Below, piece by piece: positions 15,268 to 23,122 of a stretch of 29,103 nucleotides of DNA. Positions within the stretch are counted from its first letter, which is position 1; each line of letters begins with the position of its first letter. Under the pieces are notes generated by a model. It made no database searches, had not been told where the DNA came from, and was given only the letters and a program-made list of their open reading frames with translations. This stretch comes from a virus. Both the position numbers and the translations under genes were made by a program. Location: positions 1-29,103 of IMG/VR virus record IMGVR_UViG_3300012005_000009; one strand, given 5' to 3'.

Positions 15268-15753
15268 TCACTTTTTCACAAAGACCTTATAAGCTGAGAT
15301 CCAATCAGTTGAGATGGCGGTCTGAGCTTCATGAAGCGTTATACGGCCTCCACAGACGGCTCTCTTGAGAGCGTTTTCGAGTTGATCTTTCTTTCGAGCA
15401 TTCCACTCGATCGGAGCTTCCTTAGTCCCATATGGTTGTGGCCAAAGATTTTTAGGATCGGTTGGATGCCCACCCAGCTCAAGGCTGATCAGGTGATCTT
15501 CTTCATAATGACGAGGATCCATGTCATCATTTTTATAGTCTGCGGCAAGTTGGGTCAACTTTAACTTTCTAAAGTAGCTATTAGCTGGACGAATCGTTCC
15601 AGTGAAGCCTGGTTTGCAGATCGTGTCCTGGATATTTTCCTGAGTGACGTCAGGATTGCTTGCTCCTGGAGTGACATCAGCGATAGGAAGCGTTTCCTGA
15701 GAGAATGCAACAGCAGAGATGAAGAATAACGATAGAGCGATGATACGTTTCAA
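15268..15753 (-). CDS. Exported protein with HNH-like nuclease motif
   Basis: A 161-residue protein with a signal peptide (MKRIIALSLFFISAVAFSQ, cut near residue 18). The start is a TTG at 15753 that overlaps the upstream stop (TTGA) and has AGGA 8 bases before it. The motif EEDHLISLELGGHPTDPKNL (84-103) with Asp86-His87 and Asn102, then WPQPYG and WNAR, matches an HNH (beta-beta-alpha-metal) family that I recall in many bacterial exported proteins ending in DWISAYK. Two Cys (46 and 134) could form a disulphide, fitting the periplasm. A phage nuclease outside the cytoplasm could cut DNA of competing phages or salvage host DNA after lysis. Activity is inferred only. Confidence 0.75.
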   Translation of the reverse strand: MKRIIALSLFFISAVAFSQETLPIADVTPGASNPDVTQENIQDTICKPGFTGTIRPANSYFRKLKLTQLAADYKNDDMDPRHYEEDHLISLELGGHPTDPKNLWPQPYGTKEAPIEWNARKKDQLENALKRAVCGGRITLHEAQTAISTDWISAYKVFVKK

Positions 15754-16316
15754 GAGAAGATCCTGTCAATTTGTTGATGGAGGTTAGTAACGCCAAGACC
15801 TTTGTCATTAATGATCTCGATGTCAGATGGATACTGTGTGATTCCAGCTTCAGATGCGTGCTGTGATTGCTCATCCTTCTTGAGGCCAGGAACCTTAAGA
15901 TAGATTAAGATTCCGCCTGGTTGCTGACGAAGCCACTCGCCTTCGTTCTCAAATCGAACGTCGGTGATGATGGTTCCTTTGGCTGACTTGTGATTTGCTT
16001 CAAACTCCATCTCAGCACGCTTGATCCAGACATCATCACGAAGCATTCCTCGGCCATATTCGGTTCCAAGCTTTTGCATCGCAAAGCGCGGGGTGAATCC
16101 CCAAAATGGATCAACCTCCTTCTTCAGTGCCTGGTCCTCGAGCTGTTCATGCGTGAAGCCAAACATCTCAATGCAGGCACGCTTAAGCGGACCAGCGAAG
16201 GCGTAGCGCCCAAACTTGCCAGGAAATTTAGCTTGGATGTAGTTGGCTGTGGTATCCTTGCCGCCGTTGAGCGGACCGTGGATCCCGATGATGGTGACCT
16301 TGGAGATGTCAATCAT
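15750..16316 (-). CDS. Deoxynucleoside monophosphate kinase (T4 gp1-like)
   Basis: A 188-residue P-loop kinase. GPLNGGKDT (14-22) is the ATP-binding loop, in the GKDT form typical of phage dNMP kinases; RYAFAGPLKRACIEMFGF (37-54), WGFTPRFAMQKLGTEYGR and IITDVRFENEGEWLR follow in the usual order. The enzyme phosphorylates dTMP, dGMP and modified dCMP to diphosphates, next to thymidylate synthase in the pathway. The ATG has AGGAA 8 bases upstream. It overlaps the exported nuclease gene by 4 bases (TTGA). Confidence 0.88.
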   Translation of the reverse strand: MIDISKVTIIGIHGPLNGGKDTTANYIQAKFPGKFGRYAFAGPLKRACIEMFGFTHEQLEDQALKKEVDPFWGFTPRFAMQKLGTEYGRGMLRDDVWIKRAEMEFEANHKSAKGTIITDVRFENEGEWLRQQPGGILIYLKVPGLKKDEQSQHASEAGITQYPSDIEIINDKGLGVTNLHQQIDRIFS

Positions 16317-16347
16317 GGTAAGATTCCTAGTGAAATTAGATCTTACA

Positions 16348-16353
16348 ATTATA
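16348..16353 (-). promoter_or_regulatory. Possible -10 box for the dNMP kinase
   Basis: A perfect TATAAT on the minus strand, about 32 bases before the kinase ATG, in the 39-base gap 16317-16355. The -35 region is poor, so an activator or extended contact would be needed. Confidence 0.35.
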
Positions 16354-16355
16354 TC

Positions 16356-16682
16356 CTACCGGAAACTTAGCTTGCATTTATCAAACAAAGTAATCATTGC
16401 GATCAGGTATTCTCGTGAACAATACTCATATGGTTTAAGTAATTCTTCTGTAGTCTTATCTATCGTAACACAAATTATGTCATCTTTTGTTTTTATCATA
16501 GCTGCCGAAACTTCTGCGTGGATGTGGTTATCAGATATGTCAAGCTTTAATAGGTCACGAATTTCTTTAAATTTATTTTGTAGCTCTAGGCTTAATTCAA
16601 CTTCAAGGTTTATGGCGTAATGACCTAGGCGCATATATTCTTCAGCTGGTTGACGCTTCCCGTAAAAAGTTATAGGTTTCAT
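16356..16682 (-). CDS. Hypothetical phage protein
   Basis: A 108-residue protein starting MKPITFYGKRQPAEEYMRLG. The ATG at 16682 overlaps the upstream stop (ATGA) and has GGGA 6 bases before it, which favours it over a TTG at 16694. Predicted alpha/beta, no domain recognised. Confidence 0.62.
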   Translation of the reverse strand: MKPITFYGKRQPAEEYMRLGHYAINLEVELSLELQNKFKEIRDLLKLDISDNHIHAEVSAAMIKTKDDIICVTIDKTTEELLKPYEYCSREYLIAMITLFDKCKLSFR

Positions 16683-16867
16683 CTTAATTCCCAAATTTGA
16701 GCGTGTTTTCCAGACGCCTTGGAGTATCCCATGGAAAATTCTTGGGCCAATACCATTGGGTCTAAGTTTGTCTTAAACCGAATGGTGATCGCCTCGTGCA
16801 TGGGATCATCTCCTTCACACGGTGCTGGTACCGCGTCATAGATCGCCATCGTTAAAGTGTAGTTCAC
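16679..16867 (-). CDS. Small hypothetical protein
   Basis: A 62-residue protein. The GTG at 16867 overlaps the upstream stop (GTGA); an in-frame ATG at 16849 (MAIYDAVPAPCEGDDP) is an alternative, neither having a strong ribosome site. The sequence MHEAITIRFKTNL...LAQEFSMGY suggests one strand-helix unit. Its overlaps on both sides support it being real. Confidence 0.55.
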   Translation of the reverse strand: MNYTLTMAIYDAVPAPCEGDDPMHEAITIRFKTNLDPMVLAQEFSMGYSKASGKHAQIWELR

Positions 16868-17085
16868 TTAAACGGTAACAACAAAGTTTGAACCAGGTGG
16901 CTCCCTGCCTCGAAGACGCCGACTAATAAACACCATGATCCAAAGATCAATAGGCCTAATGATCGAACCATGTCACCAGTGGTAAACTTTGACCTAGACA
17001 ATGGATTCTTCAAAAATTGAGCATAGATCATCAACGCTATGAAGATGATCCATATAACAATGTTGAATGCGTTAAAAACACTCAT
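16864..17085 (-). CDS. Small membrane protein
   Basis: A 73-residue protein with two hydrophobic segments (about 6-24 and 42-62), separated by a basic loop (NPLSRSKFTTGDMVRS). AAGGA precedes the ATG, which overlaps the stop of the topoisomerase subunit (ATGA). Probably an inner-membrane protein; function unknown. Confidence 0.65.
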   Translation of the reverse strand: MSVFNAFNIVIWIIFIALMIYAQFLKNPLSRSKFTTGDMVRSLGLLIFGSWCLLVGVFEAGSHLVQTLLLPFK

Positions 17086-18467
17086 GATAGTTCCTTTGAG
17101 AGGTCCAGCGCCTCAAGATCTGTAATGTATAGGCTGGAGGCAGTTGACAGTTGATAATAATCAATGTTCTTTTGGGTCTCTTCGATCTGTTTTTCGAGCA
17201 TTTGAATACGATCTAATGTGAGGTTATAGATCTTTATCTCGAGCAATATATCAATCAAGGTGAACCCAACTTCGAGTAGCATAGCTGACATCTCAGCACG
17301 AGTTTTCTTAGAGAACTTTTCGGCGTTAGCGATGTAATGTCTGATGAATCGGAGCCGTTCATTGCGCTCCTTGAGCTCATAGTCGAGCTCAACAAGCTTG
17401 GCTTTCCTTCGATCTTCATACTTGGTCAACCTAAAATCGATGAAGTAATCACACAGGTCCGCGGCGTTAGCAAAGCACTTAAGCTTACCGTTCGGCAACC
17501 ACACAGTAAAGTTTTCAGTGTGTCTGGCAGCAAGCTTGAAGGTTTTAACGAGTACCTCATCATCTTCATAGCCTATAGATCGTGGAACATTAATCCTAAA
17601 ATCCCAACTATCAGTTGAAGAATCATTAACATAAGACTTGATGATCTCCTTGTCTTCAAGTCCATTAAGAAATTCTTTATAGCTATCTTCCCAAATGCCG
17701 ATCGGAAGCTCGGTGATGCGTAGCTGTGTGGAATTAACCCGCTCCATAACGCCGGTGATGGTTACTTGACCGGTAGAATCATTACGCTCGATCTTACCTT
17801 TGTAGCCACGAAACCATGGGAACAGCTTGATATTTTGTTTCTTGCTCTTCAGCTTATTGAGGATGTATCTCTTTAGATCTTCTGGATTGTACTGAAGAAT
17901 ATAAGTGGCGTGGCCAGTAGCCATCCCATCAGATCCATTGATAAGCACGTTTGGAAGGATAGGAAGATAATAAATTGGTTCGATCTGATCACCATCTTCC
18001 TCCAAGTGTTCGAGGATTGTGTCATCTTCGCGAGGGAAGATCTTGCGGAAGATGCCATTCAGGTCGGTGAAGATGTATCGATCAGCACCAGGTTCTTTAG
18101 ACAACCTAGATCCAAATTGACCGATCGGCTTAAGATAGTTAAGATTGTTAGATCCTGGGAAATTTTGAGCCATACCAGCGATAGCTCCAGCCAATGATCC
18201 TTCACCATGATGGTATTGCGAGCACTCAGCTATATAGGCCGCTAACTGAGCTACCTTAATACCTGTGTCAGGGATAGACGGAGCCTTCTTGAGGGTTCCA
18301 AAGATGACCTTGCGTTGAGACGGTTTAAATCCGTCAACAACAGATGGGATCATCCGAACGTTGTTATAGATGGAGAATTCTCTGACCGGTCCCCTGAATA
18401 GGTCTGATACTCGGATTGACTTGTTTGCTTTTATTTGAGGTCTGGTGACCTTAGGTTGCATTGCCAT
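17082..18467 (-). CDS. DNA topoisomerase II medium subunit (T4 gp52-like)
   Basis: A 461-residue protein of the GyrA/ParC type without the C-terminal beta-pinwheel, as in T4 gp52. Motifs: VDGFKPSQRKVIFG (44-57), QYHHGEGSLAGAIAGMAQNF (84-103), and the DNA-cutting Tyr131 in GADRYIFTDL, preceded by Arg130. The subunit makes the transient double-strand break and pairs with the ATPase/Toprim subunit at 21127-23094. The C-terminal region is a coiled-coil (ELKERNERLRFIRHYIANAE). The start at 18467 has GAGAAA upstream; a second Met is two codons later. An extended -10 promoter lies in the preceding gap. Confidence 0.93.
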   Translation of the reverse strand: MAMQPKVTRPQIKANKSIRVSDLFRGPVREFSIYNNVRMIPSVVDGFKPSQRKVIFGTLKKAPSIPDTGIKVAQLAAYIAECSQYHHGEGSLAGAIAGMAQNFPGSNNLNYLKPIGQFGSRLSKEPGADRYIFTDLNGIFRKIFPREDDTILEHLEEDGDQIEPIYYLPILPNVLINGSDGMATGHATYILQYNPEDLKRYILNKLKSKKQNIKLFPWFRGYKGKIERNDSTGQVTITGVMERVNSTQLRITELPIGIWEDSYKEFLNGLEDKEIIKSYVNDSSTDSWDFRINVPRSIGYEDDEVLVKTFKLAARHTENFTVWLPNGKLKCFANAADLCDYFIDFRLTKYEDRRKAKLVELDYELKERNERLRFIRHYIANAEKFSKKTRAEMSAMLLEVGFTLIDILLEIKIYNLTLDRIQMLEKQIEETQKNIDYYQLSTASSLYITDLEALDLSKELS

Positions 18468-18493
18468 GGTTTCTCAATTATTAAAGTTGGTTG

Positions 18494-18502
18494 ATTATAA
18501 CA
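18494..18502 (-). promoter_or_regulatory. Extended -10 promoter before the topoisomerase medium subunit
   Basis: The minus strand reads TGTTATAAT, a perfect -10 with the TGn extension, 27 bases before the ATG at 18467. The -35 box is poor. The same nine bases precede the large subunit (23123-23131). The form resembles T4 middle promoters, but no MotA box is found at the right distance. Confidence 0.48.
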
Positions 18503-18540
18503 CTAAAATTTACTGCAGGAATTATTAAATTACATGTTGT

Positions 18541-19356
18541 CTATTTATTCTTGATCTCGGTTGGCATTCCGGCCGCGATGAGCTCCTTCTCAACCCACGG
18601 CCACCAGATCTGCACTCCATCGATCCAACCGATCAACCCATGAGCGTCTGCCTTAAATGGCCCAAAACTGATCAGCTTCGCTGGAGCTCCATGCTGTGTG
18701 TATACGTTGTATAATTGTTCGGCCATCTCAGGGCTAGTGTAGCTGTCATTGACACCGTAGAACCAAACCGATGGGATCTTAGCCGTTTCTCCGTATTTTG
18801 CAAATGCGTCAACCATTGCAGCCTTCCAATCACACCCTCTTTCAAATTTTAGAACACCTGCAAAGTTGATCAATAGTTTAACTCCAGGATAATTAGTCGA
18901 TCCAAAACCCATCGTCGCTAGTCCGCCAAAGGATTGTCCTGCGATGATGATGTGATTTGAGTCTACCCAAGGGAGCTGTTTGAGGTAGTTTAAGATCTCG
19001 CTGATGTCATCGCCTTGGTGTCTACCGGTGGTGGCGAGATCGCATCCATCTTCCATGAATGGACCAGTCGATTGTGCAAATCCTCGTCTCATCGGTAAGA
19101 TAACCGCGTATCCTCGATCAAAGAATTGCTGGGCGAAGTTCTTGTAGGTAACTCGAGCTTGACCTCTGGCAGGACCGAGATCCTTCCCATGATTCATGAT
19201 AACTATCGGGAATGGGCCAGGGCCTGGAGGCTTGAAGATGGTAGTTTCCAAAAAGATCTGAGGGAGAACCTCGATCATCTGTACATTTTCGTAGAGCGTA
19301 CCGCCGAAGCAGTTTAGGGAAAAGAAGAGAAGAAGAGCAACAAGTAGCTTTTGCAT
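18541..19356 (-). CDS. Exported alpha/beta hydrolase
   Basis: A 271-residue protein. Residues 1-18 are a signal peptide (MQKLLVALLLFFSLNCFGG); a Cys is near the cut but the lipobox is poor. The mature part is a dienelactone hydrolase/peptidase-like alpha/beta fold: IVIMNHGKDLGP (oxyanion side), nucleophile Ser142 in AGQSFGGLA, Asp204 in YGVNDSY and His239 in DAHGL, a complete triad. Cys105 and Cys175 could pair in the periplasm. The substrate is unknown; an ester or peptide in the envelope is plausible. It is divergent from the plus-strand LRR-like gene, with an inverted repeat between them. No clear ribosome site. Confidence 0.82.
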   Translation of the reverse strand: MQKLLVALLLFFSLNCFGGTLYENVQMIEVLPQIFLETTIFKPPGPGPFPIVIMNHGKDLGPARGQARVTYKNFAQQFFDRGYAVILPMRRGFAQSTGPFMEDGCDLATTGRHQGDDISEILNYLKQLPWVDSNHIIIAGQSFGGLATMGFGSTNYPGVKLLINFAGVLKFERGCDWKAAMVDAFAKYGETAKIPSVWFYGVNDSYTSPEMAEQLYNVYTQHGAPAKLISFGPFKADAHGLIGWIDGVQIWWPWVEKELIAAGMPTEIKNK

Positions 19357-19393
19357 GATATAGTATGCTGAAGTACAACTGACATACTATATC
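19357..19393. promoter_or_regulatory. Perfect inverted repeat between divergent genes
   Basis: GATATAGTATG (19357-19367) and its exact reverse complement (19383-19393) flank 15 bases, in the 59-base region between the exported hydrolase (minus) and the first LRR-like gene (plus). One arm touches the hydrolase start codon. This symmetric layout suits an operator for a dimeric regulator or a pair of divergent promoters. Confidence 0.5.
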
Positions 19394-19415
19394 TATAAAG
19401 AAATAAATATCTTAC

Positions 19416-20009
19416 ATGAAACTTACCCACCTATTTGAACAATCAGAGATGAGCGCTGATGACTTGTGTTTATGGATGCGTGACCACGCTACAGGTGTGG
19501 TCCATGCTTATCACTCTTCATTTTTTAAGTACATCAGCCCTGGAGTATTCGACATCTCCGCAGATGTGTTCATTGAGCTAGCTGATGATGAAGAGCTTCC
19601 AGTTCAATTTAGAGAGACTAGATCACTATTCTCAATAAAAGGAGGAAAGTCACTGAAGGGTTGTCCGCGTAAGGTAGATAGCGCGTTTTACGTAAAAGGA
19701 AATGCTTCATTTGAAGGAGCACCGTTAGAGTGCAATGGAGTGTATATCGCCGATAGAGATAGCTTAACTAACATTCATAAGCACTTTAATACAATTCATC
19801 GTGTTATCACCATTGGTGAGCAAATAAAAAGTAACATATTAGGAATCTTATTGATTCCAAATTTTAATGGATCGCTCAAGGGTCAAGGAAATGGTAATGT
19901 AGAAAAGGCCTGTAAGATCCTTGAATCATGCGAACGCAGCAAGAAGGGCGTTTTAGAAGCACAAGACAAGCTTGAAGATGCAGGACTAGAGGAGTTTGCG
20001 AAGCTATGA
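19416..20009 (+). CDS. LRR-like phage paralogue 1
   Basis: A 197-residue member of a five-gene family in this window. Shared plan: start MKLTHLFEQ, a helix with a Trp (LCLWMRDHA), a DGxV-type strand region, short repeats of the form SLKGCPRKV, a conserved NILGILLIPNF block, and a C-terminal helix ending GVLEAQDKLEDAGLEEFAKL. Family members in large phages have leucine-rich-like repeats (xxLTSLxGxP). Function unknown; a protein-binding scaffold is likely. No strong ribosome site. Its stop overlaps the next paralogue (ATGA). Confidence 0.75.
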   Translation: MKLTHLFEQSEMSADDLCLWMRDHATGVVHAYHSSFFKYISPGVFDISADVFIELADDEELPVQFRETRSLFSIKGGKSLKGCPRKVDSAFYVKGNASFEGAPLECNGVYIADRDSLTNIHKHFNTIHRVITIGEQIKSNILGILLIPNFNGSLKGQGNGNVEKACKILESCERSKKGVLEAQDKLEDAGLEEFAKL

Positions 20010-20698
20010 AGCTATATCAACTGAAGGAAACTGGGTTTAATCCTAAAGACTGGATCAAGCAACACTATAACTCATTTGCTGGTTCTACTGCCGAAAGATA
20101 TTTTGTAGATGACACGATCATCAATGATGATGGAACGGTTAACTATGATAGCAGCTTATACTTGCGTGATATCTCTAGGATAGAGGTGGAATTTAATGTG
20201 GTCAAGGGGAATTTTGAGGTAACTACTACTTCATCAAGTTTAACATCGCTGAAGAATTCCCCGAATGAGGTGTATGGGACCTGTAGGGTTCGGAACCAAA
20301 AGATAACGTCACTTCAATATTGCCCTAGGTGGATAAAAGATAACCTTGACCTGGGATCAAACAAGATCGAGAAGATTGATTATTTTCCAGAGCACGTAGG
20401 TGGGTGGATCAACCTCGCTGAAAACAATATCAAATCTCTCAAGGGAATTCAAAAGATGATCAAGGAACTTAAAGGAAAGCTATACTTAGGAGGTAATCCG
20501 ATCACAAGGTCTATAATTGGATTGACTATGATTCCTGGCGCAAACAAAAATACCGTATTGTTTGGGACCTTAATCTCATATAATTTGAGAGATGCCCTAG
20601 ATATAATGGAGCCTTACTATGGAAAGAGCAAGGCCGACGTCTTAGAGTGTCAAGAAAAGATGATCGACGCCGGTCTTGATGATTACGCAGAGTTTTAG
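20006..20698 (+). CDS. LRR-like phage paralogue 2
   Basis: A 230-residue member with the clearest repeats: SLTSLKNSPNEVYG, KITSLQYCPRWIKDN, LDLGSNKIEKIDYFPEHVG and NNIKSLKGIQKMIKELK, each about 20-23 residues with a Leu/Ile ladder. It has the shared NPITRSIIGLTMIPG block and the end VLECQEKMIDAGLDDYAEF. The ATG overlaps the stop of paralogue 1. Its 3' end overlaps the convergent gene at 20695 by 4 bases. Confidence 0.78.
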   Translation: MKLYQLKETGFNPKDWIKQHYNSFAGSTAERYFVDDTIINDDGTVNYDSSLYLRDISRIEVEFNVVKGNFEVTTTSSSLTSLKNSPNEVYGTCRVRNQKITSLQYCPRWIKDNLDLGSNKIEKIDYFPEHVGGWINLAENNIKSLKGIQKMIKELKGKLYLGGNPITRSIIGLTMIPGANKNTVLFGTLISYNLRDALDIMEPYYGKSKADVLECQEKMIDAGLDDYAEF

Positions 20699-20976
20699 AT
20701 CTTAAGATCTCTAAGGTGCTTCTTAATTGTTTCAAAAGCCCTAACTAGCTCTACTTGCTCTAGCGTTGGATTCTTAATCTCATGCTCGATCGTATAGTAA
20801 TGAGATGTATGCATCTCCTCATCCCAAGATAATTTCTTAAGCTTGCTGTTGTAATAAGTATCTGTCGGAATCTTTACCGCACGATAGGCCTCGCACTTCA
20901 AGGTCTCGAGAGCGTCTAGTGGATTTATCTCGACGTTAACTCGGCTTACATCTGTTTTCGTTCCTTCGAATTTCAT
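20695..20976 (-). CDS. Hypothetical phage protein
   Basis: A 93-residue protein starting MKFEGTKTDVSRVNVEIN. The ATG at 20976 is chosen over a TTG at 20997 because GGAGA from the tandem repeat sits just upstream. Contains DEEMHTSHYYTIEHEI and a helical C-terminus. No domain recognised. It ends 4 bases into the opposite-strand LRR gene. Confidence 0.65.
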   Translation of the reverse strand: MKFEGTKTDVSRVNVEINPLDALETLKCEAYRAVKIPTDTYYNSKLKKLSWDEEMHTSHYYTIEHEIKNPTLEQVELVRAFETIKKHLRDLKI

Positions 20977-20980
20977 AAGA

Positions 20981-21020
20981 TCTCCAATTATCTCCAATTA
21001 TCTCCAATTATCTCCAATCA
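20981..21020 (-). repeat. Four tandem 10-base repeats carrying a ribosome site
   Basis: The plus strand shows TCTCCAATTA three times and then TCTCCAATCA. On the minus strand each unit is TAATTGGAGA, holding the Shine-Dalgarno core GGAGA. The copy nearest the gene is the ribosome site for 20695-20976. Each unit also carries a TAA stop, one of which ends the 38-residue frame upstream. Confidence 0.85.
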
Positions 21021-21124
21021 TCATAATCATCCATCTCGCCCCAGCTACCGCCAGGATCCACGACATACATGATTAAACCAGCCACCACCGAAATTCCAAC
21101 TGCGATCAAGATTCCAATCAACAT
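21008..21124 (-). CDS. 38-residue single-pass membrane miniprotein
   Basis: A short frame: a hydrophobic segment (MLIGILIAVGISVVAGLIMY) then an acidic tail with GSWGEMDDYDDWR. It starts 2 bases after the stop of the topoisomerase large subunit, with CGGAGAA as ribosome site, so it would be translated by coupling. It ends inside the tandem repeat. The clean TM-plus-acidic-tail pattern and ribosome site make it a likely gene. Confidence 0.55.
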   Translation of the reverse strand: MLIGILIAVGISVVAGLIMYVVDPGGSWGEMDDYDDWR

Positions 21125-21126
21125 TT

Positions 21127-23094
21127 CTATTCTCCGCTCATGTCAGCCGTGGTGATGTCCAGGTCATCACCATCTTCTGTTAGAGCCAACCACTTCTTAC
21201 GCTTATCAGCCGATCCGGTACCCTTACCGAAGACCAGCCCAATTACACCTGAATCTTCTACATCTTCAATTCTTATCTGGATGAGGTGATCATTTATGTT
21301 ATTAAGATATTCTCTAAACTCATCATCCTGGCTAGTCGCCAATCCCTTATAGTATTTTTGTCGATACTTAGTCGTCTCATGAGTAGCCTTCCAAGATTTG
21401 AACTCATGCTCCTCGAAGAAGCTAATGGGTTTCTTCGAAGTACCGACCCAAACCTTCACGATCGGAGTTACAAATCGATGAATGATTCCCATGGTAAACA
21501 GCTCTGGCCAGAACTTATAGAGGTTTGAGATGAGCAACCCGGTGATGTGTCCGGCACCGTCATGGTCAGCATCTGTCATGAACGCGAGCATTCCGTAACG
21601 TAGGTCTTTGACTGACTTAACTGGAACTCCGATCTTAAGTCCCATTGCGGCCATGATATTAAAGGTCTCAACGTTCTTCTCGATCTTCTCCGCGGTCACA
21701 GAGCTCATGTTGAGCGGAACACCTCGAAGCGCCAGGAAGCCCATCGTGTCCCTGTCTCCGGTACCCTTACCCGCCTTTGCGGCCGAGTCTCCCTCGGTCA
21801 AGAAGAGGATGCAGCGCTCAGGTTGCTTCCCAGCCAGGTTAGCGTCCTGCAGCTTGATGATGTGCCTTGGGTTAAACTTATCAACTTCCTTGTTCAATCC
21901 TCGCAGCTTCGCCATTTCGGCCGCTGCCTCCTTTGCTTCAGCCCAGTCAAGAACCTTTTGAATGATCTCCGACTTCATGATCCTAGCCATGAATTTCTCG
22001 TCAGGAGACCAAGATGTCTTGAACTCTTTGGCCTCTGTCATCAAGTTTTCCTTGGTTTGAGAATCATACCTTGGGTTAATGATACGCGCGTTGATGAAGA
22101 CCTGCATGTGATTCATGATCTCTGATGGCTTGGCATCGATCTTGTGCTTTTTCTTGATAAACTCACGAACCTTATTAACGATCTGCTCTGAGACATACTT
22201 AACATGGTTACCACCTTGAATCGTTTCAGTGGTGTTAACAAATGAAACTTGTTGAAAACCATCATCGCTCTTAGCGACGGCGATTTGCCAATCCTTATTT
22301 TCGTCATATTCGAACTCATCGATGTACATACCGACGTAGTCCTTGAAACCGTTGATCTTAATGCGATCGCCGTTGAGGTAAACCTTAAGGTGCGGATTAC
22401 AACCAGCTACGTCAATAACACGCTTGACGAGCTTAGAATAGTTGTCATCATCTAGCTGCATGTCAAGGTGTTTATAATCTGGAGTAAAGCTGATCTTGGT
22501 ATAGCCCTTACCATCCATCTCGATGATTTGAGGATTTGTCTTTAGCAGCATGTTCTTAGTCCACGTCTGCTTGAACTTCTTCTTACCATCACAGGTTTCA
22601 ACCGTAAAGGTTGTTGAGAAGATGTTCGTCAAGGATGCACCCTCACCGTTCTGTCCCGTGAGGTCGGTTTCATCGTTGTCGTCGAAATTTGAACCAGAAC
22701 GGAGGTAACCGAAGATCATCGACGGCACATACTCCTTGTATTCTGTATGGAGCTGGACAGGAATTCCACCGTTGTCCTGCACGATTATCTCTCCAGATTG
22801 ACGGTGCAGCTCAACCTTGATAACATCAAGGTGCTTACCTTCTGGTGTTTTGGAGAAGTCGACCGAGTTAGAGAGAATCTCATCAAAAATCTTGATCAAC
22901 CCAGGGTTCCAAGTAACCTCTTGTTGCTTCATCTTCAATTGACCAGCATTCGGCGTTCCATAGGACTGGCCGAGAATCCAAGTTTTGAGAGTCTTAGGTT
23001 TGATTGAGCCGATATAACGGCCCGGGCGGAGGAGGACGTGTTCGACGTCCGTGAGCATTCGGTACTTCTGCTCGATTGTTTTTTGTTTGGTCAT
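21127..23094 (-). CDS. DNA topoisomerase II large subunit (T4 gp39/gp60-like)
   Basis: A 655-residue GyrB/ParE-type protein. ATPase (GHKL) motifs: FDEILSNSVDF with Glu72 and Asn75, VQDNGGIPV (106-113), GQNGEGASL (147-155). The Toprim domain has LTEGDSAAKAGKGTGDRD (Glu433) and TDADHDGAGH (507-514), which hold the metal for DNA cutting. In T4 the large subunit is split into gp39 and gp60; here the ATPase and Toprim parts are one protein with all motifs. It partners with 17082-18467. The start has no obvious ribosome site; an extended -10 promoter lies 29 bases upstream. Confidence 0.93.
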   Translation of the reverse strand: MTKQKTIEQKYRMLTDVEHVLLRPGRYIGSIKPKTLKTWILGQSYGTPNAGQLKMKQQEVTWNPGLIKIFDEILSNSVDFSKTPEGKHLDVIKVELHRQSGEIIVQDNGGIPVQLHTEYKEYVPSMIFGYLRSGSNFDDNDETDLTGQNGEGASLTNIFSTTFTVETCDGKKKFKQTWTKNMLLKTNPQIIEMDGKGYTKISFTPDYKHLDMQLDDDNYSKLVKRVIDVAGCNPHLKVYLNGDRIKINGFKDYVGMYIDEFEYDENKDWQIAVAKSDDGFQQVSFVNTTETIQGGNHVKYVSEQIVNKVREFIKKKHKIDAKPSEIMNHMQVFINARIINPRYDSQTKENLMTEAKEFKTSWSPDEKFMARIMKSEIIQKVLDWAEAKEAAAEMAKLRGLNKEVDKFNPRHIIKLQDANLAGKQPERCILFLTEGDSAAKAGKGTGDRDTMGFLALRGVPLNMSSVTAEKIEKNVETFNIMAAMGLKIGVPVKSVKDLRYGMLAFMTDADHDGAGHITGLLISNLYKFWPELFTMGIIHRFVTPIVKVWVGTSKKPISFFEEHEFKSWKATHETTKYRQKYYKGLATSQDDEFREYLNNINDHLIQIRIEDVEDSGVIGLVFGKGTGSADKRKKWLALTEDGDDLDITTADMSGE

Positions 23095-23122
23095 TTTGTT
23101 AATTATGAGAAGAGACGGTTAA

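Noticed and set aside
18542-18549. AATAAATA near the end of the exported hydrolase as a late promoter for the medium subunit
   Set aside because: One base off the octamer and inside coding sequence (Lys-Asn-Lys-stop); the extended -10 closer to the gene is a better candidate.
19402-19409. AATAAATA before LRR-like paralogue 1 as a late promoter
   Set aside because: It lies only 7 bases before the ATG, so the transcript would have no leader; one base differs from the octamer.
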